Shown here: positions 1 through 6,781 of the stretch, in pieces
How the letters are laid out: every line of letters begins with the position of its first letter
Position numbering within the stretch: the stretch's first letter is position 1
Virus record (IMG/VR): IMGVR_UViG_3300027467_000630
Location: 1-35,271 of that record
Origin: a virus
DNA: 35,271 nucleotides
Reading direction: 5' to 3' (one strand)
Position numbers and translations under genes: made by a program
The notes under the pieces: generated by a model
Seen by the model: the letters and a program-made list of their open reading frames with translations, nothing else
Told to the model about the DNA's origin: nothing
Databases searched by the model: none

Positions 1-295
1 ATCTTTCCTTTATTTTTTCATCAAATGTTTTAATTTTTCTAGCATCAATAAAAAGGCTGCAAATCTGAGATACTGGTTCTCTGATACCAGAGACTATGTA
101 TGTTGATTGATCTATAGCTGGATGCCAGCCAAAATGTGTATATCCAAAATCGTCATTTGCAATTTTTCTGTTAATTATTGACATTTTTTTATTTAACCTT
201 AAATGTGTATATAGGTTGTCATAAAGAAATGTTTCTGCAAACCATCTTCCTCCAGTTTTACAAACATGAAGGTGATAGTAAGACTCATATGTCAT
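1..295 (-). CDS. Sulfotransferase-like protein, 3' part cut off by the window
   Basis: Only the first 98 residues are visible; the gene runs off the left edge. The start ATG at 295 overlaps the stop of the upstream oxygenase gene in an ATGA, so the two are translationally coupled. Near the N-terminus HLHVCKTGGRWFA (K13-T14-G15-G16) resembles the 5'-phosphosulfate loop of sulfotransferases. YIVSGIREPVSQICSLF (R72 and S80) resembles the 3'-phosphate loop that binds the cofactor PAPS. By family knowledge it would move a sulfate group to a hydroxyl or amine; the substrate is unknown. Its neighbours are a 2OG oxygenase and, upstream, a methyltransferase, so a modification role fits. An internal ATG at 184 would remove the first loop and is not favoured. 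Confidence 0.6.
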   Translation of the reverse strand, partial: MTYESYYHLHVCKTGGRWFAETFLYDNLYTHLRLNKKMSIINRKIANDDFGYTHFGWHPAIDQSTYIVSGIREPVSQICSLFIDARKIKTFDEKIKER

Positions 296-1110
296 TCTTT
301 AGGTTTTTCAAAAGCTGGGTAAGCTTTAGAGTAAAGTTCAAGTTTTTCGTCTATAAGTTCTTTGAATTGTGGATTTAACCTAAGCGGTTGATTCCAGTTT
401 GTAAGATCCTGTTCAGATTCAGAACCAATCTGTTTCTCCCATTCTGGGGTTTTGTAGTTATAAAATGTTCCAGGATTGTCTTCTGCTAACAATGAAAAAC
501 AAGAAAATGCATATCTTGTTCCAGACTCAGTAGCTCTTGTACCATGGTGGTATGGTGAGCATGCTCCATGAAGTATAAGGTCCCCTTCTTCTGGCTGTAG
601 CTCAAGGCAAGGTTCTTCTAATCTAGATTTTGTTATGTCAGTACCATTCTTTTTTATCGTTCCGTCTGGATTTATATTAGGATAAAAAACTTTACCGCCA
701 GTAAATTCTCCAAGATATGCTACATATCCAAATTCAAGCTCACAGCATGTAGACCATTGATCAATTTCCATTAATAGGCTGCAATTGCCTTTGCCAGGAC
801 TGTCTGTGTGAACAAACATTCCTTCATCTTGATTATTTGTAATCATTATATTTCTAACTGGATGAATTACAAGCTCTGGGTATATTAATTCTGACATAAA
901 TTTCCACAATGGGAAAGTAGACATTAGAGGAGGACTCATTTTGTCTTCGTACCAATCACGAACACTCCATAAATTTTTTAAAGAACCCTTTTCATAAGTT
1001 GCAAGTTCTTCTTTTATGGGGTCAAGAATTTCTTTAGGTATTACGTTTTTAAAAATGTATATCTTTTCAGAAACTTGCTGACATCTAGGGTCTTGGGTAA
1101 ATTTAAACAT
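292..1110 (-). CDS. 2OG-Fe(II) oxygenase (prolyl hydroxylase superfamily)
   Basis: This 272-residue protein has the jelly-roll oxygenase signature. The iron ligands are H101 and D103 (VHTDS) and a distal H189 in the run SPYHHGTR, followed by R199 (GTRYAFS) as the likely 2-oxoglutarate salt-bridge residue. The strand before the distal His reads PEEGDLILHGA, the usual position of PxxGDxxxF. It would use 2-oxoglutarate, O2 and Fe(II) to hydroxylate a protein or small molecule. It is more distant from the six oxygenases at 19206-25015: its central motif is YLGEFTGGKVFYP rather than YLNDDYEGGE. A ribosome site AGGAAG lies before the ATG. The gene is coupled to the downstream sulfotransferase-like gene. 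The substrate cannot be inferred from sequence. Confidence 0.85.
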   Translation of the reverse strand: MFKFTQDPRCQQVSEKIYIFKNVIPKEILDPIKEELATYEKGSLKNLWSVRDWYEDKMSPPLMSTFPLWKFMSELIYPELVIHPVRNIMITNNQDEGMFVHTDSPGKGNCSLLMEIDQWSTCCELEFGYVAYLGEFTGGKVFYPNINPDGTIKKNGTDITKSRLEEPCLELQPEEGDLILHGACSPYHHGTRATESGTRYAFSCFSLLAEDNPGTFYNYKTPEWEKQIGSESEQDLTNWNQPLRLNPQFKELIDEKLELYSKAYPAFEKPKE

Positions 1111-1252
1111 TTTTCTTCCTCATTATTTTATTTTTAATTTTTAATAAAAAGTTTTCGATTTTAATTTCTGTTTGCCCAGACTTTGACTTCCTGTAGTTTT
1201 CTGACTGAAAATACGGGCTTGACATTACTTTAGAAAAGTGATCTCTAGGCAT
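1103..1252 (-). CDS. Small hypothetical protein, 49 aa, probably leaderless
   Basis: An open frame from ATG at 1252 to TAA at 1105-1103 encodes 49 residues beginning MPRDHFSKVMSS and ending in the basic stretch IKNKIMRKKNV. It is rich in Lys and Ser and has no recognised domain. The ATG lies 7 bases after a TGG-TATAAT box, about where transcription should begin, so the mRNA would be leaderless. Its stop overlaps the start region of the 2OG oxygenase at 1110 by a few bases, suggesting coupling. It is not certain that it is translated: the stretch could instead be a long 5' leader of the oxygenase gene. Confidence 0.45.
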   Translation of the reverse strand: MPRDHFSKVMSSPYFQSENYRKSKSGQTEIKIENFLLKIKNKIMRKKNV

Positions 1253-1258
1253 AACATA

Positions 1259-1267
1259 ATTATACCA
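1259..1267 (-). promoter_or_regulatory. Extended -10 promoter TGGTATAAT
   Basis: Read on the minus strand this is TGG-TATAAT, a perfect -10 with the extended TGn element. No good -35 is visible: the position 17 bases upstream falls inside the terminator hairpin and reads CTGGGT. It would drive the 49-aa ORF, the oxygenase and the sulfotransferase-like gene as a unit separate from the lysin operon. Confidence 0.5.
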
Positions 1268-1281
1268 CTAATAAAGTAGAA

Positions 1282-1309
1282 ACCCAGATAGAGGCGGATC
1301 TATCTGGGT
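1282..1309 (-). terminator. Hairpin terminator of the minus-strand lysin-methyltransferase operon
   Basis: A perfect 10-bp inverted repeat (1282-1291 with 1300-1309, arm ACCCAGATAG) has an 8-base loop. On the minus strand it is followed by a T-rich stretch (TTTCTACTTTATT). It lies about 80 bases after the methyltransferase stop, and a new promoter follows it. A second small hairpin (GTGC-tttc-GCAC, about 1314-1325) sits just upstream of it on the minus strand. Confidence 0.6.
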
Positions 1310-1392
1310 CTACGTGCTTTCGCACAATACAGGGAACAAAAAGCTCGACCTGTAAATCTAATTGTATTATTAAGTTTTAATAAAGTCAATAC

Positions 1393-2016
1393 TTACTTAT
1401 AGGCTATTGCTTGTCCAGTAGGAAGCTCCAATATTGAGTCTTTCCCAAAAAAATCTTGAAATGCTTTTCTAGCACCAATAGTTTTATATGAACCATAGTC
1501 ATCGCATATCATTACTCCGCCACTAGCCATTTTAGGATAGAAGTAATCAATAGAATCTCGTGTTGGCTCGTATAAATCAACATCTATATGTACAAATGAA
1601 TATTGAGCATCTTCCAGTTGAGAGAATACTTCTGGAATCCATCCTTTATATAGTTTAACATTTTTAAAATCGGATAGGTTATGGGTTGCGGGCTCTATGG
1701 GTATAGATAATTTTATTGTTTTAAAATAATCAGTGTCATGTTCCATAGGTTCTGATACGCCCTCAAATGAGTCTATTCCTATAAACTCTAAAGGACATAA
1801 ATCTGCAACAAAAAACATTGACATTCCAGCAAATGTACCGCACTCAGCCCATTTAGCGCCTATTCTTTTTTTATTTTTTGCAAGTTGTCTTAAAATATAG
1901 AGTCTACCATAAAGAGCGTTGTCAAAAGTATTTGACATGCCAGTAATAGAATTAAACCGACGACATAGAGTCATAAACTCTTCATCGTCGGTCCAACGTG
2001 TAAGGAACCCTTCCAC
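1393..2016 (-). CDS. TylF/MycF-like SAM-dependent O-methyltransferase
   Basis: This 207-residue class I methyltransferase has AECGTFAGMS (about 58-67) as the SAM-binding glycine-rich loop and FIGIDSFEG (about 83-91) as the acidic end of strand 2. The motif VHIDVDLYEPTRDSIDYF, followed by GGVMICDDYGSY, is characteristic of the TylF/macrocin O-methyltransferase family, whose aspartates bind a divalent metal. Family members methylate sugar hydroxyls, so a glycan substrate is plausible. The start is GTG at 2016, in a TAGTG overlap with the preceding gene's stop. It is last in the minus-strand operon, just before the hairpin at 1282-1309. The acceptor is unknown. Confidence 0.85.
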   Translation of the reverse strand: MEGFLTRWTDDEEFMTLCRRFNSITGMSNTFDNALYGRLYILRQLAKNKKRIGAKWAECGTFAGMSMFFVADLCPLEFIGIDSFEGVSEPMEHDTDYFKTIKLSIPIEPATHNLSDFKNVKLYKGWIPEVFSQLEDAQYSFVHIDVDLYEPTRDSIDYFYPKMASGGVMICDDYGSYKTIGARKAFQDFFGKDSILELPTGQAIAYK

Positions 2017-2222
2017 TAATCTTCTTTTCTAACCAATTCCCAGCTAGGAAGGTGACTGATCATAATTCTAATTTGTTCGCATTCAGAATCACTATCAGCT
2101 GTTACGTGAAGCTCTGCTGTTAATCCGTTAGGGAATTCTTCTCTTCTATCAAGTCCATTGCTCATCTCTGTATAAAGAGAGTGAACAACATCATCAATAG
2201 GCTTAAAGACATATTTAGCCAT
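2016..2222 (-). CDS. Hypothetical protein, 68 aa
   Basis: No family is recognised. It is an acidic, soluble protein with no membrane segment. It begins MAKYVFKPIDDVVHSLYTEM, and its C-terminal half (TAELHVTADSDSECEQIRIM) looks like alternating strands. Its start overlaps the stop of the upstream gene by 8 bases (ATGGCTAA) and its stop shares one base with the methyltransferase start, so it is inside a tightly coupled operon. That packing is the main support for it being real. Confidence 0.7.
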   Translation of the reverse strand: MAKYVFKPIDDVVHSLYTEMSNGLDRREEFPNGLTAELHVTADSDSECEQIRIMISHLPSWELVRKED

Positions 2223-2403
2223 TTATTACTCCTTTTTCTATAAGTCTTGTTAAGGTATTAGTACAAATCAATTGAAAAGATTGTGTACCCTGATCTAAAT
2301 GAGCCTGAATATCTTTTTCCTCAAGCCCCGCATTTTTATACAAAAATGTCATATCTTCAACTATACCATCATATAGCAGTTGAAGAATTTCATCTCTAGT
2401 CAT
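2215..2403 (-). CDS. Hypothetical helical protein, 62 aa
   Basis: No family is recognised. It begins MTRDEILQLLYDGIVEDMTF and appears wholly helical. The frame is open up to 2457, but ATG at 2403 is chosen because AGGAG lies 8 bases before it and because the resulting 8-base overlap with the upstream gene matches the spacing elsewhere in this operon. The longer form would add an arginine-rich leader unlike the rest of the protein. Confidence 0.7.
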   Translation of the reverse strand: MTRDEILQLLYDGIVEDMTFLYKNAGLEEKDIQAHLDQGTQSFQLICTNTLTRLIEKGVING

Positions 2404-2602
2404 TGTTTTCTCCTGGAGTGTAAGAAGGCGCAGGACCCAATAAGTACCCCGCCTCATGATATTGTATCATTTTTTCTATATCTTCACTAGGGGCAACATG
2501 CTTAGCCATTAGGGCTAAAATATCATATATTCTGTGCAACATGATATATGTGACCATAGGTAAATTATCTTCTAGATTAGAAGTTTTTTCTTCTTCAGTC
2601 AT
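2396..2602 (-). CDS. Hypothetical protein, 68 aa
   Basis: No family is recognised. It is acidic at the N-terminus (MTEEEKTSNLEDN), has a helical middle (YIMLHRIYDILALMAKHV) and a Pro/Gly-rich tail (GPAPSYTPGENND). It has no signal peptide or catalytic motif. The start overlaps the upstream gene's stop by 8 bases (ATGACTGA). It sits in the operon between the CPVD...CLSC protein and the 62-aa protein. Confidence 0.7.
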   Translation of the reverse strand: MTEEEKTSNLEDNLPMVTYIMLHRIYDILALMAKHVAPSEDIEKMIQYHEAGYLLGPAPSYTPGENND

Positions 2603-2903
2603 CTTGCCTTCCTAAATCTTCCCAAAATTTTTCTCTCCCCATAGAATCGGTTACTGGCATGGGTTTAGATTCGTTTTCAATATTATCCATGCTGTTAATC
2701 CACCAATCAACTTTTGATTTTATTTGATTATATTTTGATACGCCCATTGTTACTTTGTATGAACATGACAAGCAATATAAAAATATTTCATCGTCTAATC
2801 CTAAATTGGGCATAAGAGAAGCCTGATCTACTGGGCATAAAAGCTTTTCAACCAGGCCTTTCTCAGACATGGATATATATGTTGATACGTACTGTATCTC
2901 CAT
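2595..2903 (-). CDS. Small CPVD...CLSC protein resembling a degenerate zinc ribbon
   Basis: This 102-residue protein has CPVD at about 23-26 and CLSC at about 44-47. The spacing suggests a rubredoxin/zinc-ribbon knuckle pair, but the first knuckle has Asp where Cys is usual. Between them lies PNLGLDDEIFLYCLSC. Small proteins of similar layout are, from memory, common in actinobacteriophages, where their function is not known. The C-terminal half is acidic and probably disordered. It is second in the lysin operon, with an ATG 11 bases after the lysin stop. A DNA- or protein-binding role would be a guess. Confidence 0.65.
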   Translation of the reverse strand: MEIQYVSTYISMSEKGLVEKLLCPVDQASLMPNLGLDDEIFLYCLSCSYKVTMGVSKYNQIKSKVDWWINSMDNIENESKPMPVTDSMGREKFWEDLGRQDD

Positions 2904-2914
2904 TTACATCCTTT

Positions 2915-3469
2915 CTACTTCGTTGGGAATTTTAAATAAAATTCCTTTGCTGGGGCGTTTAACCCCTTCCATGACGACCAGTCGGTTCCGCCTTGCGTCA
3001 TGTAATACGTTATCTCTGCGTTAATTACTGGGTCAAACAAAAGTATGTTTGACTTTAAGTCGAATTTCTCTTTACGATCAATGCCGAGATTTCCCAACAT
3101 GTTAATCTGAAAAATTCCATAGGAACTGTCTCCAGTTTTCCTGTTACCATTGTAAGCCATTGGGCGTCCATTGGATTCCCGCTTAGCAATAGCCCAAGCC
3201 GTTTTAAGGGCTTTTCCTTCAAAGCCGACAGCTTCGAGTAATTCTTTTAACTCTAAGTCTGAAAGCATCTCAGAAGGCTTGTATACAGTATTGCTGTACT
3301 TCTCTAGGGTTTCTTTCTTAAGTTGTGCTTCTGATTTAGTCTCTACCTGTACTTGAGGTGCAGATAAAGCCAAAGCAGCTGGCTGTTGTCCAAATAGAAA
3401 TAGTGTTCCTACTACTATATAAGACCAGTTATGTACTACATCACTCAGCCTGTTTTTTATTTTCTCCAT
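2915..3469 (-). CDS. Endolysin: exported or membrane-tethered lysozyme/transglycosylase (SLT-like)
   Basis: This 184-residue cell-wall hydrolase has a basic N-terminus followed by a hydrophobic segment (about 15-35, SYIVVGTLFLFG) ending in AALALSA. That is a signal peptide or a signal-anchor, so it may be exported by the host Sec system. The catalytic domain covers about 75-180: AKRESNG (E98 is the probable acid) and SSYGIFQIN (about 116-123) are hallmark lytic transglycosylase/goose-lysozyme motifs. The frame is open to 3532, but ATG 3469 is chosen because AAAGGAGG lies 8 bases upstream and because 3503-3532 is occupied by the promoter. It is first in the minus operon. The likely holin is on the other strand beyond the reductase gene. 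Confidence 0.8.
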   Translation of the reverse strand: MEKIKNRLSDVVHNWSYIVVGTLFLFGQQPAALALSAPQVQVETKSEAQLKKETLEKYSNTVYKPSEMLSDLELKELLEAVGFEGKALKTAWAIAKRESNGRPMAYNGNRKTGDSSYGIFQINMLGNLGIDRKEKFDLKSNILLFDPVINAEITYYMTQGGTDWSSWKGLNAPAKEFYLKFPTK

Positions 3470-3502
3470 TGGCATTTCCTCCTTTAGAGATAACGAACTA
3501 CT

Positions 3503-3532
3503 ATAATAACATTGGTTTAAGGTTACTGTCAA
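3503..3532 (-). promoter_or_regulatory. Consensus promoter TTGACA-18-TATTAT for the lysin operon
   Basis: On the minus strand TTGACA (3532-3527) is followed after 18 bases by TATTAT (3508-3503), itself preceded by TGT. Transcription would begin near 3496, giving a short leader that contains AAAGGAGG before ATG 3469. This is the best match to the housekeeping sigma consensus in the window. Confidence 0.75.
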
Positions 3533-3668
3533 GTCAGTTGACTAAAATTTTAGTTGATTGATAATTAAATAATTAAAACTTGTTTTTTTTATTCTTGCTC
3601 TAGACCTACAATAAAATTTTTGATACACTTAGTATCTTATTATTTTTAAAGGAAAGAGGCGTGAATTA

Positions 3669-5600
3669 ATGTCAAAAACTATTGATAATCCGTATGAAAA
3701 TTTCATAGCATTATCTCGATATGCAAGATGGATCCCAGAAGAAAATCGTCGTGAAACATGGGGTGAAACTGTAGATCGATACTTTGATTTTATGAAAGAA
3801 CATTTAGCCGAAATTGGTTATGTTCCAGATACAAAGTTAGTTGATGAGTTAAAGAACGCTGTTTATAACAGAAGCGTTATGCCGTCCATGAGGTCTGTAA
3901 TGACAGCTGGCGCAGCATTAGAACGTGATCATGTTGCAGGATACAATTGCTCCTTTGTTCCAGTAGATTCTCCAAGATCATTTGATGAGACTATGTATAT
4001 CCTTATGTGCGGTACGGGCGTTGGATTTTCAGTAGAGTATAAATATATTAATAAACTTCCTTCCGTTCCAGAAACTTTTGAAAAATCTACAACTACAATT
4101 GTAGTAGAAGATTCAAAGCAGGGTTGGGCAAAATCATTCCGTGAGCTATTAGCACTTCTTTGGTCTGGACAAATCCCATCTATTGATGTTTCAAAACTTC
4201 GTCCAGCAGGTGCTCGTTTAAAAACTATGGGTGGTCGCTCTTCTGGCCCACAACCACTTATTAACCTTTTTGATTTTACAATTGCTAAATTTAAAAATGC
4301 AGCGGGTCGTCAGTTTAAGCCGATTGAAGCACATGACATCATGTGCAAAATTGGTGAGATTGTAGTTGTTGGCGGTGTACGTAGATCAGCTATGATTTCT
4401 CTTTCAAATATTAATGATATTGAGATGGCTCAAGCAAAATCTGGAAATTGGTGGGAAAACAATTCACAACGTGCATTGTCAAATAACTCTGTTGCGTATT
4501 CTCGCAAACCAGAGATGGAGCAGTTTATTGCAGAATGGAAATCTTTGTATGACTCAAAGTCTGGGGAACGTGGAATCTATAATGTTGCAGCAGCGCAGGC
4601 TCAAGCGGCGAAATATGGTCGTAGAGACCCTGAAATCCATTATGGAACGAACCCATGTTCAGAAATTATTTTACGTCCTTATCAGTTTTGTAATCTTTCA
4701 GAAGTCGTATTACGTGAAAACGATACAAAGGAAGATATCCAACGCAAGGTTGAACTTGCAACGATACTTGGCACATGGCAATCAACGCTAACTGACTTTA
4801 AGTATCTTCGTAAAATTTGGAAGGATAATACCGAAGAAGAAAGACTATTAGGTGTTTCTTTAACTGGACAATTTGGCCATAAATTTATGTCTGGTAAACA
4901 AGATATAGTTGCACTTGAAGCATTTTTAATGTCATTACGTGAGCATGCAAGAGAAGTAAATAAAAAAGAAGCAGCAAAAATTGGCATTAATGAATCTGCT
5001 GCCATCACATGTGTGAAACCCTCTGGCACAGTGTCACAACTTGTGGGAGTTTCTTCAGGAATGCATGCATGGCATTCTCCATATTATATTCGCACAGTAC
5101 GTGGGGATAAAAAAGATCCACTTTCAACATTCTTAAAGGAAGTTGGAATTCCAGTGGAAGATGATTTTATGAAACCAAATGACACTTATGTATTTTCTTT
5201 CCCAGTAAAGGCTCCAGAAGGAGCAATTACAAGAAATGATCTTACAGCAATTGAACATTTGAATACTTGGCTTGTTTATCAACGTGCTTGGTGTGAACAT
5301 AAGCCATCAATTACAGTTTCTGTTAAAGAAGACGAATGGATGGAAGTAGGTGCTTGGGTTTACAAGCACTTTGATGAAGTATCTGGTATCTCGTTCCTGC
5401 CTCATTCAGATCACTCCTATAAGCAAGCTCCTTATCAGGAAGTTACTGAAGCAGAGTACTTAGAACTTCTTGCCAAGATGCCTTCGGAAATACGTTGGGC
5501 TGATTTATCGTTTTATGAAACAGAGGACGGTACTAGCGGAACTCAAACTTTAGCATGTACATCAGACGGAAATTGTGAGATTGTAGATATTTCTGCTTAA
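3669..5600 (+). CDS. nrdJ: Adenosylcobalamin-dependent ribonucleoside-triphosphate reductase, monomeric class II
   Basis: This 643-residue enzyme reduces ribonucleotides to deoxyribonucleotides for phage DNA synthesis, using vitamin B12 and no oxygen. Key sites are visible: C94 (AGYNCSF) and C341 (YQFCNL) as the redox pair, TNPCSE with N328, C330 (thiyl radical) and E332, and a C-terminal shuttle pair C630/C636 (ACTSDGNCEI). MCGTGVGFS (about 113-121) and VGGVRRSAM are also family motifs. The length is somewhat shorter than the roughly 740 residues of the Lactobacillus enzyme. AAAGGAAAGAGG lies upstream of the ATG. It is divergent from the lysin operon across about 200 AT-rich bases; there a TACAAT at 3607-3612 is a weak promoter candidate. 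Arg codons are mostly CGT, unlike the fibre genes. Confidence 0.95.
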   Translation: MSKTIDNPYENFIALSRYARWIPEENRRETWGETVDRYFDFMKEHLAEIGYVPDTKLVDELKNAVYNRSVMPSMRSVMTAGAALERDHVAGYNCSFVPVDSPRSFDETMYILMCGTGVGFSVEYKYINKLPSVPETFEKSTTTIVVEDSKQGWAKSFRELLALLWSGQIPSIDVSKLRPAGARLKTMGGRSSGPQPLINLFDFTIAKFKNAAGRQFKPIEAHDIMCKIGEIVVVGGVRRSAMISLSNINDIEMAQAKSGNWWENNSQRALSNNSVAYSRKPEMEQFIAEWKSLYDSKSGERGIYNVAAAQAQAAKYGRRDPEIHYGTNPCSEIILRPYQFCNLSEVVLRENDTKEDIQRKVELATILGTWQSTLTDFKYLRKIWKDNTEEERLLGVSLTGQFGHKFMSGKQDIVALEAFLMSLREHAREVNKKEAAKIGINESAAITCVKPSGTVSQLVGVSSGMHAWHSPYYIRTVRGDKKDPLSTFLKEVGIPVEDDFMKPNDTYVFSFPVKAPEGAITRNDLTAIEHLNTWLVYQRAWCEHKPSITVSVKEDEWMEVGAWVYKHFDEVSGISFLPHSDHSYKQAPYQEVTEAEYLELLAKMPSEIRWADLSFYETEDGTSGTQTLACTSDGNCEIVDISA

Positions 5601-5609
5601 TGGTAGAAT
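5581..5609 (+). promoter_or_regulatory. Promoter TTGTAG-17-TAGAAT (extended -10)
   Basis: TTGTAG (5581-5586), a 17-base spacer ending in TGG, and TAGAAT (5604-5609) lie over the 3' end of the reductase gene. The start site would be near 5616, leaving a roughly 50-base leader before the holin-like gene. The same AATGGTAGAATA string recurs at 28034. Confidence 0.6.
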
Positions 5610-5664
5610 ATATACATGAGGTAAAACTCAAAACCCATGGGATGGTCCCAGAGGAGATGGTAAA

Positions 5665-5910
5665 ATGGCAAAAAAGTACGATAAAGCCGATTTAAATAAG
5701 GATGGAAAGGTAACAATGCAAGAAAAGATTCTAGCAGCATTAGCAAGTTACGGACGTCATTTCCTAGGTGCAGCAATTGCCCTATACATGACTGGTAATA
5801 CAAATCCAGGCGATTTGGTAAAGGGTGGAATTGCAGCAATTCTCCCAGTTATTCTAAAGGCGCTTAACACAAACGAGCCAGCTTTCGGATTTACAAAAGA
5901 AAGCAAGTAA
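5665..5910 (+). CDS. Holin-like small membrane protein with an N-terminal EF-hand loop
   Basis: This 81-residue protein has a charged N-terminus and two hydrophobic stretches (about 33-45, HFLGAAIALYMTG, and about 52-68, LVKGGIAAILPVILKAL) separated by a short NTNPGD turn, then a charged tail (FTKESK). Size and layout match small two-segment phage holins, which perforate the inner membrane to let the endolysin act. Residues 9-20 (DLNKDGKVTMQE) form a textbook 12-residue EF-hand calcium loop: D9, N11, D13, G14, V16, T17, E20. GAGGAG lies 8 bases upstream of the ATG. A hairpin follows the gene. The holin call is by architecture only; another membrane role is possible. Confidence 0.6.
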   Translation: MAKKYDKADLNKDGKVTMQEKILAALASYGRHFLGAAIALYMTGNTNPGDLVKGGIAAILPVILKALNTNEPAFGFTKESK

Positions 5911-5923
5911 TTAGTCAATTAGA

Positions 5924-5957
5924 AATACTCCTGTGCTAAAATTAGTACAGGAGTATT
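5924..5957 (+). terminator. Hairpin after the holin-like gene
   Basis: An 11-bp perfect stem (5924-5934 with 5947-5957, arm AATACTCCTGT) can be extended inward by a G-T pair and CTA/TAG, leaving a 4-base loop. It lies 14 bases after the stop. No long T-run follows (TCCTATT), so it may be a weak terminator or an RNA-stabilising hairpin before the fibre genes. Confidence 0.5.
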
Positions 5958-5978
5958 CCTATTAGGAGACTATAGCAA

Positions 5979-6329
5979 ATGGCAGTACAAAAAAATTGGG
6001 AAGTAGATCATAACGCAACTTTTACTTTTCAAGTTCAGTATACAGAAGACGACGAGGTAACACCTATCGATCTTACTGGTGCATCTGCAAAGATGCAGGT
6101 TAGAGATACAAAAGGTGGAAGTAAATTAGCTTTTACACTTACATCACCTTCAGGTGGAATTACAATAGATGGACCTACTGGTACATTGGATGTAAAAATG
6201 ACACCAACTCAAACAGGAAAAATGTTTTTTCCTAAATCTGCATACGACATTATGGTTATCGATTCAAATGGGAATAAAATTAAACTCCTTGAGGGTTTTA
6301 TGACACTCAGTAGATCGGTAACAATATAA
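5979..6329 (+). CDS. Baseplate/tail-associated beta-sandwich protein (BppU N-terminal-like)
   Basis: This 116-residue, strand-rich protein has the pattern ...ATFTFQVQY..., PIDLTGASAKMQVRD (about 29-43), GGITIDGPTGTLDVKMTP and ...YDIMVIDSNGNKIKLLEGFMTL. The layout resembles the N-terminal domain of phage baseplate protein BppU and related Ig-like tail proteins that hold receptor-binding proteins. This is a fold-level guess. It is first in the fibre region, and its stop overlaps the next start (TAATG). AGGAG lies about 11 bases before the ATG. Confidence 0.5.
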   Translation: MAVQKNWEVDHNATFTFQVQYTEDDEVTPIDLTGASAKMQVRDTKGGSKLAFTLTSPSGGITIDGPTGTLDVKMTPTQTGKMFFPKSAYDIMVIDSNGNKIKLLEGFMTLSRSVTI

Positions 6330-6769
6330 TGGCCGAAAAAGTTATAGTTAAAGAACAAGTAAGAAATGTAAAAGTATCAACACCAGGACCTCAGGGCCCA
6401 CGTGGTAGAACTATTCTTAATGGACACGGCAATCCTTCTAACAATTTTGGTTTAGAAGGAGATTATTATTATGATGTTGATCAGTTTTGGTTCTGGGGAC
6501 CAAAACCAAGCAATACAACATGGCAAGATGCAGTTAAAATAAAACTAACAAATGCAACAGGTATATATTCCTGGGAATTGTCACAGCTTGATGGACCTAC
6601 TGATGGAATTTACTCAATAACAATTAATCATTATTTAGGATATCATCCAAATATAACTGTAAAAGATAGCGCAGGAGATATTTGGGAAACTGGTATTGAA
6701 TGGAATAATGAAAATACAATAACACTGACGATGGCACAACCCTTTTCGGGAACAGCGTATCTGTCATAA
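6329..6769 (+). CDS. Short fibre protein with a collagen-like motif
   Basis: This 146-residue protein has a short N-terminal region (MAEKVIVKEQVRNVKV), one collagen-like stretch PGPQGPRG (about 19-26), an aromatic-rich middle (GDYYYDVDQFWFWGPKP), and a C-terminal beta domain (HYLGYHPNITVKDSAGD, then NTITLTMAQPFSGTAYLS). The C-terminal layout, a short beta domain describing a value followed by ITVKD and a final sandwich strand, is seen in fibre-tip proteins. No enzyme motif is present. It is coupled to the upstream gene, and the next gene begins 12 bases later after AGGAG. Confidence 0.6.
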   Translation: MAEKVIVKEQVRNVKVSTPGPQGPRGRTILNGHGNPSNNFGLEGDYYYDVDQFWFWGPKPSNTTWQDAVKIKLTNATGIYSWELSQLDGPTDGIYSITINHYLGYHPNITVKDSAGDIWETGIEWNNENTITLTMAQPFSGTAYLS

Positions 6770-6781
6770 GGAGAATAGATA

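Noticed and set aside
178-378. 66-codon plus-strand ORF at the left end
   Set aside because: It is opposite the sulfotransferase-like and oxygenase genes, which have better motifs and an ATGA coupling; it is Phe-rich by chance of the AT content.
1111-1392. tRNA or riboswitch in the gap before the 2OG oxygenase gene
   Set aside because: No cloverleaf or T-loop sequence is seen; the hairpins are a terminator and a 4-bp stem, and the rest is the 49-aa ORF.
3357-3561. Two plus-strand ORFs (3171-3356, 3358-3561) opposite the endolysin
   Set aside because: They are the antisense of the signal peptide and catalytic domain, with no ribosome site, and they overlap the consensus minus-strand promoter.
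4682-5029. 115-codon minus-strand ORF and a 125-codon plus-strand ORF (4414-4791) within the reductase
   Set aside because: They are shadows of the reductase, which has complete active-site motifs across the same bases.
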